From Voacanga thouarsii (lineage: Eukaryota > Streptophyta > Magnoliopsida > Gentianales > Apocynaceae), in the NCBI GenBank assembly GCA_026120185.1, contig JANUWF010002285.1, positions 1,550,001-1,614,000 of the forward strand: a DNA stretch of 64,000 bases, written 5' to 3'. This document shows positions 21,826 through 32,875 of the stretch, piece after piece. The position numbers were made by a program, and so were the translations under genes. The notes under the pieces were generated by a model. That model was not told the origin of the DNA. It did not search any database and was given only the letters and a program-made list of their open reading frames with translations. Numbering within the stretch: position 1 is the stretch's first letter; the number at the start of each line of letters is the position of its first letter.

Positions 21826-23024
21826 ATGTCTAGGAAACCTAGGGGGTTAGCACTCGAGGCTAAGAGAGCTTGAGCTACATCTTTATCTACACCTTCTTTC
21901 GAGCCTCTACTTACTTAGCCTACCTAATTCTATTATCCCACTTGTCACATTTGGTATCAAAATCACCAACACAACAAAATCATAGTAGAAAAATGATATA
22001 AGCCTTCCTTAGACAATTCTTTGGGGCTTTCTACCAAGTTTGGATGGTTGGGGTAGGAGCTTATCATTAGAATGGAGGGTGCTTACTGTCCTGTGCGTGT
22101 GAGAGAGTTTTATGCCAATATGAAGGGAAAAAAAAAAACAACCTCCAAGTCATCTTTACCATGGTAAAAGAGGTTCCCATCAAGTTTGACAGGACTAGAC
22201 TAGCTAGGATTTTGGGAGTCCCTTATAAGAGGTAATGGATTGCTGTAGACTATAATAACCAAAAGGTCATTTCTAAGCTTACATGGGATGTGAGTGCTGT
22301 AAGGGCAAGTTTTAACATGTGGAGAAAAGGACGAATAGGTCAAAATCATTATTACTCAAATAATGACCTTGAGGCTCAATGGCATGCCATAGTCTATATA
22401 TTTGCTTTTAATGTTTATCCTAAGGCTAGTAGCTTCAATAAGTCTACGGTCCTTGATCATTACATTCTAGATAAGATGCGAAACAGTGAGCCTATTTTCC
22501 TTGACCCAATTATCATTCAATCTATGCGAGAGGTTGTTTATTCTGGTATATCTGCCAAAGCCCTGAAGTTCCTTTTGGTTATTATGTGTACTATGAGAGA
22601 CTTTGGAATAAGGATGGATAGAGAGTTGAGTGAGCCTACTACTGATCGAGATCTAGTGACGAAGCATACCTTGATTTAGTATGGGTATCACTATGATGAA
22701 AGGGCAAAGTGGTGGAAGAAGCCTTATGAGGTATAGCACCCTAGGAGAGAGGAGCTACCCCTTGATGAGGAGCTGCCTACTAGACTTGCCCCTCATGCGA
22801 CTAGTTCTCATTCACGTGCTGATTTTGAGGCATGAGTGGAGGCTCAGTTAGAGAGCCAAATGACCATCCTTCTCTAGCTTTGCAACTTCATTGCAGATAT
22901 TCATCACTGCTAGGATATTCAAGATCAAAAGTTGGCCACTTTGAGCTAAAAATCTATTGGTGCATCTTCGAGTCGCGCAACCGACGATAATGACGATGAT
23001 GAGAATGATGAGAAAGACTATTGA
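21826..23024 (+). pseudogene. Extra ORF of element D (EFYAN-type plant transposon protein), broken
   Basis: It begins MSRKPRGLALEAKRA, parallel to MPRARRSIPPTKRAR of the G copy (61272 leftward). It then shows VRVREFYANMKGKKK, EVPIKFD, DLEAQWHAIVYIFAFNVYPK and IYSG/VYSGISAKALKFLLV, and ends in an Asp/Glu-rich tail DDDENDEKDY. The domain resembles the putative plant transposon protein family often found as an additional ORF in Tat/Athila elements; its role is not established. Several stops and frame changes break it. The longest open part is 22290-22679. Related motifs occur in the env-like ORF of copia element C. Confidence 0.7.
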
Positions 23025-23807
23025 CTTACTCTCTTGAATATGTTATTTCTTTTCTTTTGACTTTTAATGACCTTTACTTACTTTTAGGTTTCTTTTCTTT
23101 TCTTTTCTTTTCGCTTTCTTTTTCTAGATTTATGTTTTTTCTTTGTTTTGTTTCTTTTTAAGTAGGTACTCCTGTAACTTTTCTAATGACTTCTCCTTAT
23201 GGTGAATTCAAACATGATGGGCCTACAATGTAATGGAAGTATTGTCTTTTCTTTCTTCCTCTTTTTATTAATTTTGGTCTTCTTGGCTATACTTTTATTA
23301 TTATTTCTTTAGTCATTGAGGACAATGTCTAGTTTAAGTGTGGGAGGGAGAATAGGTTGAAGAAATATTTTTCTATATTATTTTTGTGAAATTTTTTCAA
23401 AATTTTAGTGGTTTTCATTAGTTAGCTAGATCTTAATTTTTTTTCTTACTTGGATATGATTTTTTGTCATTCATTTGGTGGATTTTTATGAAATTAGTTT
23501 ATTGATAGGATATTGTCAAGACTTGAGAATTTTGATTAATCTTGTTTATGCATTGGTGTTTAAATGTTATTTGATTCGTCTAGTTTAAATATGGAGGATA
23601 TGAAGAATGTGGATTAAGTTTATTGATTAACTCTTGTATTATAAGTTTAAACGTTGCTTAGCTTTGAGTTGTGACAAGGAGTGTGAGTTGAAATAAAAGA
23701 TCTTTGAGAGGAAAGATTGTGGAAAATTTGTGAGTTGAAAATTGAAAGAATAAGTTGATTGCTTCCTCTTTCAAGATGGATTTTTTTTTTTTTTTTACTT
23801 GATATGG
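23025..23807 (+). other. 3' noncoding of element D, left part
   Basis: AT-rich and without a supported gene. GTCATTGAGGACAATGTCTA followed by GTTTAAGTGTGGGAGGG (23312-23347) is a conserved tail motif of this element type, also present on the reverse strand at 56835 and 57092. A poly-T run precedes the insertion site of element C, whose target duplicate is gggcc (23808-23812). Confidence 0.6.
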
Positions 23808-24867
23808 GGGCCTGTTAGCCCTAAGGGCAGTCTCCTGTGTTTTGACTTATGACAAACATTGATAAGGACTAACTTATGTGATTTGCTTGTTATAGGATAT
23901 GTTTGATCTCAGGTCTTCCAAGGTGTACAAATAGGATTACTAAGCAACTCTTGAAGTAATAGAATCCGAAAATGGAAAATCAAGAAAAAGATCAAGCTTG
24001 AGAGATTGCAAATAAAGAATCCGTTGTGAAAGAACCCTAGACTAGGAATCCTTGTTAAGGTATCTCTCTGTGAATATTTCTATGTTTTCTTGAATTTTTT
24101 ATTCAATTTAATTCCACCATGAAGCACTAAAACAAAAGATTTCAAGGTTTTAAAAATTCTCAGAACTTTGGATTGAGCATTTTGGGTGACCTTGCATCCA
24201 GAAGCTACGTCCAAAATTCTGTGAACAGTATCAAATCGATTCTGTCTGAAAAAGTACCAATTTGGACTTATGTTTAAGATGCACCATCGTCCAAAACATG
24301 AGTCTAAAACATTGGTAAATCTAACAGCAAAAACTAGCCATTTTATAGCCTTTGATGCTCTACCTTTTGACTCTATATAGAGCTTCAAAAGTTAATTTGA
24401 AAGTAGATTTTTGTCCTATCCTTCTAAGAAATACTCTTGAAAACAAAAATTTCCTTTATCAAAGTGTTTCAAAGTGAAATCAAATTATGTCTAGAAGGTA
24501 AAAGTATTTGTGCCTATTCTTGGTGCATATTTGTGATGGGTATCTCAGGCTTGTATCCTATACGGCGCAACAGAAAATAAAATGAGATACCATCCCAGGA
24601 CCCGCCTATGTGTGCAAAACAAGACAAAAAGATAATAAAGGAAGCAGCTTTTTACCTTTGTTTGCTCATCCAAAGAACAAAAATTTCTTCTTCAAGTTGA
24701 GGTACGATCTAGCAATCCTCTAGATCTAACTTCATGAGAGTGGAACGTCTAACCACTATAATCATAGTGTATGATTATCTCTAACAGTAATCCACACAAA
24801 GGAACATTCAAGCACCAAAATTTCCTATGCTAGTAGAAAAAGATGGCAACTAGGGTTGTTTGCTTTA

Positions 24868-24872
24868 AGAGC

Positions 24873-24918
<46 letters not shown>
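24868..24918. repeat. (GA)n microsatellite
   Basis: A long uninterrupted GA tract in the transcribed part of LTR A3. The other A copies have only short GA/CT-rich stretches here, so it expanded after insertion. Confidence 0.95.
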
Positions 24919-24923
<5 letters not shown>

Positions 24924-25408
24924 CGTTGGTTTAGGTGGCTGCAATTTTCATGTGAATCCCTCTCTAGGGTTTTCGGTTATATCATCATAAAACCCAAAAA
25001 AACACTGAAAATCTGGAATTCTAAAACAATTAGAGTTTCCTAATTGTAATTGGAAATATCAATTTTTCATAATTACAATTTGGACCACAATTATAACTAA
25101 TTATAATTTATTCACAACAACTTCTCTTTCTTGCAATTAACCCCACTATGTTATCAAATAACAACTTGAGCATATAATCATCTATTGTGTATGACCTATT
25201 CGGTTCCCCAGACAATTGGTAGCGAACATGAATTAATTCAAACGTCTTTAAGATTAATAATCCATAATTAATTAGAATTAATCCTATTAACTCTAATCAG
25301 GATTGGTTTATTAATTCATCAATTAATAAACCCATATTCCCAGATCATAAGCAGTATCTAGCAACACATCATGACTACCCAATAGTCCAGGAAGTCAAGT
25401 GGCTTGAC

Positions 25409-25795
25409 ATGAACCTTTCAATAACAAATTTCAACGCAATTAACTCATTTAACCATACAATATCTCATTCAGTTTGGAGTACGGAATTAGTGCCAACTCC
25501 CTCCAAAATTAATTCTGGCCCAAATACGATAGTACATGTACCAAGAACCCACTACTCTAGATGTGTATCATTTGAAACTATTTCTAATACACATATGCCT
25601 TGGCCAAGGACTTCTCGAGTAGTAATTCCTACAAGTGGTCGTAAGATATTTTTCTCTACTATTTGGAGTAGTGAATCCTTTATTGACCCTCTCAACTACT
25701 TTCATTTACCTCACAGTGTACCCAATATCCATTCCATAGGTGGCCCTCGATCGAGCTCCGGGGATTGGAATCAAAGTACAATGCTCAACAAATAA
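25409..25795 (+). pseudogene. Antisense ORF in LTR A3, cut by one nonsense change
   Basis: This is the A3 copy of the antisense frame, opening MNLSITNFNAINSFNHTISH. It shares the 6-base in-frame deletion with A2. It stops at 128 codons because CAA became TAA (after MLNK); the frame beyond reads NTLEIS as in the longer copies. Confidence 0.3.
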
Positions 25796-26791
25796 AATAC
25801 CTTGGAGATCTCAAGTCTAAGGATACTTGCACATTTGCTATATTGCGATTATATTATTGGTACTAAATAGTTATCCATGTGATTATCTCAAAGCTAGGTC
25901 ATCCAATGAACTTGTTCCATTAACAAGCATCCATGTGTTAACTTTGAGTATCTCAATACTCACGGATATGAGAATCACCGCCTGATCAAATCAGGAAGTC
26001 TAACACATGTTAGTCTTAACGTATTAATGATGTCCTGTCTTATTAATACTATGACTAGGGACTATTTAAATACTAACACTATACAGTGTAGTAGGAATCT
26101 CATATCATGATCTCTATCATGATTTCCTTAACACAATGTTGTACTAGGGACTTTATCGAATAGTTATATTACTTAAAAGTAAACAAAAGAAACTGTAAGA
26201 TAAATAATACCTTTTATTAAAATAAAATGTGTAATATACAATGTACAAGTGATTGCCTCTAAGGTACAACACTAACAATTTGCTCAAAGAAGTAAGCTAC
26301 TTTTGTTTCGTTTATCTTCAATCATCTTTGTGTATTAAGGTTGTGGTGTAAAACCCATTTGGAGTGAACCTTGATTTGTTGGTTGATTGAGAGGTTTTGA
26401 AAAATCAAGTGTGGTGATCCTCTCTTGTATTTAGTATAGATTGATACCTTTGAGTTTGATGAATGAAATCTGGCTGAAAATCCTTAAATGTAAGCTTAAG
26501 GTAGTGGATGTAGATATTGGTAGATCGAACTACTATAAAATCCTATGTCATAATTCTCTGCATTTACTTTCAGCATGTATTTTCAGACAACCTGCAAATC
26601 GTTCCTGCCCAGATTTTCTTAGTTTCTTATAGAAATTCTTAAAGGCATTCACCAACCCATCTTTAATCTAACATTAATTGCATCATGCATTTTACCCCTT
26701 TCTAAATCTAGTTATTTCTAAAAAATTCTTGATGTTGCAAGTTTCATTGGTCCAAGATTCGAGGAACATTTCTATCCTTCAAAATAATTTT

Positions 26792-26850
26792 TTGGGGGGG
26801 GGGGATTTTAGTTTGCTAAAAACCTTATTAACTAAAATTCCCCCCCCCAA
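26792..26850. repeat. G-run/C-run inverted repeat at the end of the C 5' LTR
   Basis: The arms, G-rich TTGGG...GATTTTAGTT (26792-26813) and AACTAAAATTCC...CCAA (26830-26850), are about 20 bases each with a 16-base loop. In the 3' LTR the left arm exists (near 42792) but the right arm reads CACCTTCCTCTAAG instead. The right arm was probably copied from the left. Confidence 0.75.
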
Positions 26851-26861
26851 GGTTTTTCATT

Positions 26862-26876
26862 TGGTATTAGAGCTTG
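26862..26876 (+). promoter_or_regulatory. Primer binding site of element C
   Basis: TGGTATTAGAGCTTG is a one-transition variant of the initiator tRNA-Met type site TGGTATCAGAGC. It lies two bases after the LTR end. Confidence 0.8.
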
Positions 26877-26920
26877 ATCTACTCTATTCTCGGTCTAACA
26901 ACCTTGTAGGAAAGATCCTC

Positions 26921-28515
26921 ATGGCAAATTCATCCTCTCTTTTATATGTTGAAGGTTCGTCAACAAATTGACCTTTATTGTTCAATGGAAACAACTGCAT
27001 ATTCTGGAAAAATAGAATGAAAATCTATATTTGTTCAATCAACTTCGAGTTGTGGAATTTGATTGAAAAAGGTCTTTTTGTTCTGACAAAAGTTGTTGAT
27101 GGTGAAAAAGTGCCTAAACAAAATGACAAATTTAATGTTGAAGACAATGCTAAGATGGCATTGAACTTTCAAGCTATAAATATCTTATGTTGTGCCCTTG
27201 ATGCCACTGAATACAATTGAGCCAGTGGCTGTGATTTAACCTATGACATGTGGAAACTACTTGAGGTCACCCATGAGGGCACAAACCAAGTTAAGAAATC
27301 TAAATTGGGGCTTTTAATTCATTACTATGAATTGTTCACAATGAAGCCAAATGAAAGCATAACTGATATGTTTACCAGATTCACCAATATTGCAAATGGT
27401 CTCAAAACTTATGGGAGGTTTATTCCCTTGGTGAACAAAACTGAAAAATTTTGAATGCATTGCCTAAGAGCTCTTGCAGTCGAAAGCTCTTGCTATGGAA
27501 GAATCTAAGGATTTGAAGTCCTGATCAATTGAAGAGCTGATTGGCTCTCTTCTAACACATGAAATGAAACTTAAAAGGTTTCAAGAATCCGATGATCATG
27601 ATAAAGGTAAAAAAAAGAATAGCACTGAACTAAAAAAGAGAAAGCATAAACCAGTCAATCGGACAGCAACGATGAAACTGAAGTAGGCAATGAAGAACTA
27701 GCAATGATACCAAAGAAATTCAGAAGGATGTTTAACAAAGAGAACTTCAAAAGAGGAAAAAAGTTCACAGAAAGAAAAGGACAAACCTCAACGTTTAAGC
27801 CTCAATGTTATGAATACGAAAGTACTAAACATTTCATTGCAAATTACCCAGTTGCTAAAGAAAAAGAAGGCAGAATGCTTGAGAAGAAGAATAGGAATGA
27901 GCTGAAAGTAAAGAAAGGCAAAAGATTGATGGGAACTTAGGACCAAAATGAGTCTGAGTCTGAGGAAGAAGATTCTGAAAATGAAACTTCCAACATATGC
28001 TTCATGATAATAGAAAATGAGGTAAACTCTACCACTACCAATTCCATGTCTAATTCGTATGTTTCTAAACATGAAAAACATAATAATCCAAATGAATTGC
28101 TGATTGACATGTTCCATGAACAGAAAAAATTATCTAGAAGAAACAAAGAAATGAAAATGAAGATTTATTATTTATTAGATGAGAATGAAAAGTTGTTAAG
28201 TGAGAACAAAATGTCTCTTGAATCATATACGTGTGCTATTATGGAAAAGGATGTGATCATCACTACTTTACAGTATGTATCTGTAGAAAATGGATGTTTA
28301 TATGATAAAATTCATTCTCATGAAAGTATGGTTAGCACATTTGATGATATAAAAAATAGAGGAAATGATCTTACTACATGTATTGAAATGTTTACAAATG
28401 GTAAAAACAACTTGGAAAAATTGCTTGGGGCACAACGTCTAGCTGGAAACTGAAATGGCCTAGGTTCTAGGCATGAGATCAATGATAAAATTCAAAAACC
28501 TCAATTTGTAAAAGC
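26921..28515 (+). pseudogene. SIRE-type gag relic, first part
   Basis: It starts with ATG 61 bases after the PBS begins: MANSSSLLYVEGSSTN, then LFNGNNCIFWKNRMKIYI, ELWNLIEKG, MWKLLEVTHEGTNQVKKSKL and ITDMFTRFTNIANGLKTYG. A degenerate zinc knuckle (CYEYESTKHFIANYP, second Cys replaced by Tyr) follows near 27808. Then comes an acidic stretch and a charged, coiled-coil-like segment (RRNKEMKMKIYYLLDENEKL) near 28140. In-frame stops occur near 26969, 27218 and 27452, at least the first where Arg is expected. The H element at 28521 splits it. Confidence 0.8.
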
Positions 28516-30087
28516 TGTCTTGTAACACCCCGCTACCTAAGCCCAACAGAGCCAGGGATGTCGTCCCATCCAAAGGACAAGGGGTCTTTATAACAAGGTC
28601 ACACAAATGAAAATAAACAATACTTTAAAATTTAAACTTATTACAACCCAAAAATTCAAGAGCAAAATCCAAAATAAATTATTCACTATCATCTCTCAAA
28701 GCAACATATAACATAAATGGCATAGAGTCTTCAAGTAAGCAACAATCTAGCTACTCATCCCCATAGCAGGATCGACTTGAAAACATGGCATAAAAGGTGA
28801 TGAGATAAAAATCTCAGTAATCCCGTGTGTGTTTTAAGTGTTTCAGGTAAAACAGTTCATGTATGCAAGTTGTAAAAGTTGCATAAGAGAAGATGCTGGC
28901 AAGCATTAAATAATGTTAAAAATAAAGAGTGGCGTTTTGCTTTTCCAACCATACATGTGTACAATAAATATAACCACTCAAATGGGCAGCCATGGGTTAC
29001 TACACGTTGGGCCCTATGACCATATAACGGTTAGAATGCCACACTTCGTACAGACTGACAAAAAGTTAGGTGTACGGCCTATCGAGTAAGATACTCCTCC
29101 TTCTCTACACTGAGACATACCGGTTGTCCACTCCGAAAACACACAGTCCACATGACTGAAACTTGTTAGCTCAGACCGGCATGGCTAAGTAGTACTGTCG
29201 CTTCTCCAAATTGAGTTCATCTTCTAGAGGTGGCCTCTTGTCAGAAGACTCACTCTTACTCTTTAAAACTAGTACTACTATGCCTACCCTTATTGAGTAC
29301 TCAACGTTGATTATCCTACTCAGGAGAAAACTGATAAAACGTTGCTTTATTTGGAAATAGCAATTAAGGGTTTCTAAAGTTCGTGTCAAAGTTGGTTTTA
29401 GAAAGAGTTTAGTGTTTGAGCAAAACTGCTTGTTGATTTTCAAATGATTTGTTTGACTGAACAAGAAAGGAAACAATCCTTAATTGCCTTTATAAAATGA
29501 GTGTCCATACACTTCGCATTTGGTTTGCCATAGTAACCTTTTGTCATAAAAAAAGTTTTACGTAGAAGAATACCTAATCCTTTGCTTGCAAATTCACAAG
29601 TCTTCCAAGCTGACCTTACCCCACCTGGGGTAAACACAAGGCATATGATTATACTCAAGCTATATTTGCTTCAATAAATAATCCTAGTTCAACTTATTAC
29701 AATCATGACCCTAATGTCCTAAGCTTTAAGGCTAGATGATAAAGGTTTTTATAAAATAAGTCTAGCTTGATAAATGAAAATAACTAGGAGTTGTAAAATA
29801 ATTACTAATAAGTTATGGGTTCAAATACAAATATTTAGTGTTGTTATAAATAAACTAGGGTTTAATTGATAAAGAATCCTAAGTCCTAGATGATAATATA
29901 ATAACTTATTACTAATCTCTTAATTAATAATTAATAATTAGAAAATAATTAATAAATAAAATTAATAATAATTAAATTTTATTAAATTTTGATCAAGAGA
30001 TAATAAATAAATTTTAATACTATTTATGAATATATAGCCTACAAGAGTAATATTTTACCTACTATTATTATATATATAAAAGGTTTG

Positions 30088-30088
<1 letters not shown>

Positions 30089-30123
<35 letters not shown>
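30089..30123. repeat. (AT)n microsatellite
   Basis: An uninterrupted AT tract in the AT-rich part of the H element. The homologous region of the first copy (around 1210-1260) is AT-rich but lacks the array. Confidence 0.9.
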
Positions 30124-30126
<3 letters not shown>

Positions 30127-30814
30127 TTTAATAAAAAGTATCATTTATTTGGCTAAAATATTACTATCCCATTTAATATTCCAAATCCAACTGCCTAGGG
30201 TTTTCAAAATTTTTGGAGGAAATCATAATATTAATTTTAATTAACGTAATAAAATTGGTTAATTAAAATGGCTTAGGATCAACAAGGTCATGATCATTAT
30301 TTTCCTATTGCTAACAAGAATCATGAACATAAAATCTAACATCAATCAACAAACTATTCTATTCATGAATAAAGGCTTAAATCCAAACCTACTATCACAT
30401 GGTCAAATCTCTACTAAGCATTATCATATTCATGGCTTCAATGAAAACAAGAGAATAATACCCTATTCACCAAAGGTGACATAATATCTAGCATGCTTAA
30501 CCATCCATACTCACTCATGACATGAAGAGCATGCATCGATCTACAAGAAATATCATAAAACTTAACCATGGCAAAACATCCTCATGCTCCAATCTCAACT
30601 CCTTCATACAAACACATATTCAAACCCCAATCATATTCCATCCTTTTCTAACAACATCTAAGAGATATGATTTTAGAATAAAAGAGAAGGTTAAAGAGAA
30701 GTACTTGGTTGATGACTATCTCGATGAAGATTCAAGGAGATCCACACGCTTAGAAGGCTTAAATTGTCTAAGAAGGAAGAAGGAAAACAGCCATGGTTGT
30801 AGTAACCATTTCGG

Positions 30815-30817
<3 letters not shown>

Positions 30818-30857
<40 letters not shown>
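30818..30857. repeat. (GA)n microsatellite
   Basis: A GA tract homologous in position to the TC tract at 481-503 of the opposite-strand H copy, but longer. Confidence 0.95.
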
Positions 30858-30860
<3 letters not shown>

Positions 30861-32457
30861 AGAGAGTGAGAGTATTAGTATATTATGTTAAAGATTGAAG
30901 GGAAATAAGATGAACAAAATCGTTCTTGGTTACCTTGATAGCATTCTTGAGACTTCAAGAAAATTCTGGTTTTTGATCCGTTAGCAAATTTTTGTTTTCA
31001 ATATTTGATGTTATAAAATCTAGAAATGGACTCTAGGGAGTGAGTAAGCATGATCTGGAGTTAATGGAAGGGTTTGGAGGTATTTTGAGTGGTCTTAGAC
31101 TCGAAGAAAGGTAGGGTGTGTTCTTGGTGTTCTTGGAGAAATGGAGAGAGAGTTGGACGAAAGACTGAAAGTGTTGGCTGAATGATTGAGGAATTCTTGT
31201 TATTTTATTTTCAGATTAGGGAGAAGAGGGAAATCTAGTTGTTTGAAATTCAAATGGAGTAATTCGTGGAGTATTTCAAGGTAGAAGATATGGTAATGTT
31301 GTTTGATTGATGGAAGCTCTTGGAAGCTACAATGGCGGACTAGTTTTGCTGTGATTTTGCTGAAATGTATGAGGTTTGAAGGAGCTATAGGTTGGCTAAA
31401 ATTGGGAGTGCAATTGTGGGAGGATTTCTGGTTGTTTGAAGCTTAATCCAAGGGAGTATTCATGGAGCAATTACTGGAATTCTTGAACTTTAATTGGAAG
31501 CTTGATTAGAGTAATTGAAGGAGGAATTCAAGGGGTGGCTATGGAGTCCAATCGTGTAGGTCAGCGGAGGAGGGTGATGGAGTTCAGTTCATGGCTGACT
31601 AAGGTTATTTTCACAGAAGTTTGAAGTGATTTTCAGACAAGGCTTGAAGGAAGAGCAAGGCAGGAATTTTTCTGGTTAGTCATTCGAATGGTTTGCTAGA
31701 ATTTTTGTGCAGTTTTTTCTGCAATGATCTAACCGATTTGCAGAGAGTTTGGAGAGGTATTGGAGGGTCCCTTAAGGATGGTTTCTAACCTTCTTTATCG
31801 AGGAAAGCCAAAGTTGAATTACTGGTTTGAAGGCTGAAGAAACAGCTTTGATTGTTGGCTTGCCATGCTGCGAAACTGTCCAGAACTTTTTCCTAGTTTG
31901 CACAGCTTTGTGCAGTCTGGTTTTGGCAAAGAAATTCCTGTCTTCAAGTTGAGTAAGTTTGTCATTTTTTTGGCAGGATTGGATTAAGAAAAATGGCTGA
32001 AGTTTTTGAAAACTGGACTATCCAAGAATCTGGAAAATTTCCAGTTTACTACCATGAAGAAGATGAATACTTATGGAGTGGAGTTTAAAGGTTCAACCAT
32101 GGAGATTAATTCTCTTGGGAACCTTCCTTAACTCCTTCCCTATTTTCAGCCAAAACTTTACCCTCTAAGAGCCATTTTCAAAATTCCAAGGTCAATAAAC
32201 CTTGCTGAATTTTCTGGAATTAAGATATGGATTTGGATAAATTGAACAAGCTTAATTGGTGAAGAATTTAAGGTAAGCTAGGGAATAAAAGGGCATGAAT
32301 CCCTTAAGAATTCTTGTAGGACATAAGAATAGGATTAAGACATTCCCTTCATGTCTCCCCTAGGACAACACTCCTACTTCTTCTTATGGCATGCAAGGGC
32401 TGAAAATATTCTACCTTATATAAAAATGAAATTTAATCATGATAAAACTTAATTGGT

Positions 32458-32512
32458 GGGATTTGAACTCAAGACCTTAGAGATTAATTCCAAAGCTCTA
32501 ACCACTAAACCA
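32458..32512 (-). ncRNA. tRNA-like sequence with Pol III box A and box B inside the H LTR
   Basis: Read leftward, TGGTTTAGTGGTTAGAGC (32512-32495) fits a tRNA box A. GAGTTCAAATCCC (32470-32458) fits box B. Between them a 5-base stem (TTGGA/TCTAA) encloses a seven-base loop ATTAATC with T at the position before the anticodon. The D and T stems are poorly paired and no acceptor stem is clear, so this is not a working tRNA gene. It may be a SINE head or tRNA-derived relic. The box A half recurs at 56484-56503. Confidence 0.4.
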
Positions 32513-32768
32513 CAACAACTCTTGTTCTTATTTTCTCTCTTAAATATTCTTTCTATTTAATCCTCAAGCTATCTCCCTATTTGACCACAAGTAAGATTAC
32601 CATTTTACCCTTCCTACTCAATAAGCACAACTAAGTCTTCTATACTATAAATTATAATTCTAAAGCACAAAAAATTATTTAAAAATATATTTATGCATGT
32701 AAGAAAATATGATATGCATCCCGACCCCCTTACTATAGGGTTAGCTTTAGGTGGGGTTTCATATGTCT

Positions 32769-32875
32769 CATCTTACATGACACACAAAATATGCACATAT
32801 TGTGAAAAAGCTGGACACATAGCATCTAGGTGTCACATTAAGATGAAAGTGGAATCCGGTGGAAAAATATTTTGA
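32769..32875 (+). pseudogene. SIRE-type gag, continuation with zinc knuckle
   Basis: After the H insertion the gag reading resumes with THKICTYCEKAGHIASRC, a complete CX2CX4HX4C knuckle. It ends at TGA (32873), after which pol-like sequence continues. This is the second knuckle position of the SIRE gag. Confidence 0.7.

Larger units (their letters stand above)
24534..26277 (-). mobile_element. Solo copia LTR, copy A3
   Basis: A complete 1744-base LTR in reverse orientation (TGTTAGTGTTGTACC at its right end, ...ATACCCATCA at its left end). It is flanked by atttg at 24529-24533 and 26278-26282. The uninterrupted 3' LTR of C has the empty site GCATATTTGCTTAAAGAAGT near 42266, which proves the insertion. 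A (GA)n tract of about 24 units lies at 24868-24918. No internal region remains, so unequal recombination between two LTRs probably removed it. Confidence 0.95.
23813..26859 (+). mobile_element. 5' LTR of element C, interrupted by solo LTR A3
   Basis: It starts TGTTAGCCCTAAGGGCAGTC, matching 41555, and ends AAGGTTTTTCA before the PBS. Solo LTR A3 is inserted at 24534. Near its 3' end an 11-G run and a 9-C run form a long inverted repeat (26792-26850) not shared by the 3' LTR. Confidence 0.9.
28521..32763 (-). mobile_element. H-family solo LTR or non-autonomous element, 4.2 kb
   Basis: Bounded by a tgtct duplication (28516-28520 and 32764-32768). The left end TGTAACACCCCGC and right end GGTGGGGTTTCATA are loosely inverted, as in gypsy LTR termini. 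About 2.9 kb of it aligns in reverse with 1-2909. The first ~280 bases of its sense end align with 56231-56505. No gag, pol, PBS or second LTR is seen, so it is either a very long solo LTR or a non-coding derivative. Small open frames inside (29171-29658, 30290-30869) are not conserved. A (AT)n run lies at about 30089-30123, a (GA)n run at 30818-30857 and a tRNA-like segment at 32458-32512. Confidence 0.85.

Noticed and set aside
32458..32512. Functional tRNA gene
   Set aside because: The acceptor stem is unclear and D and T stems are poorly paired.
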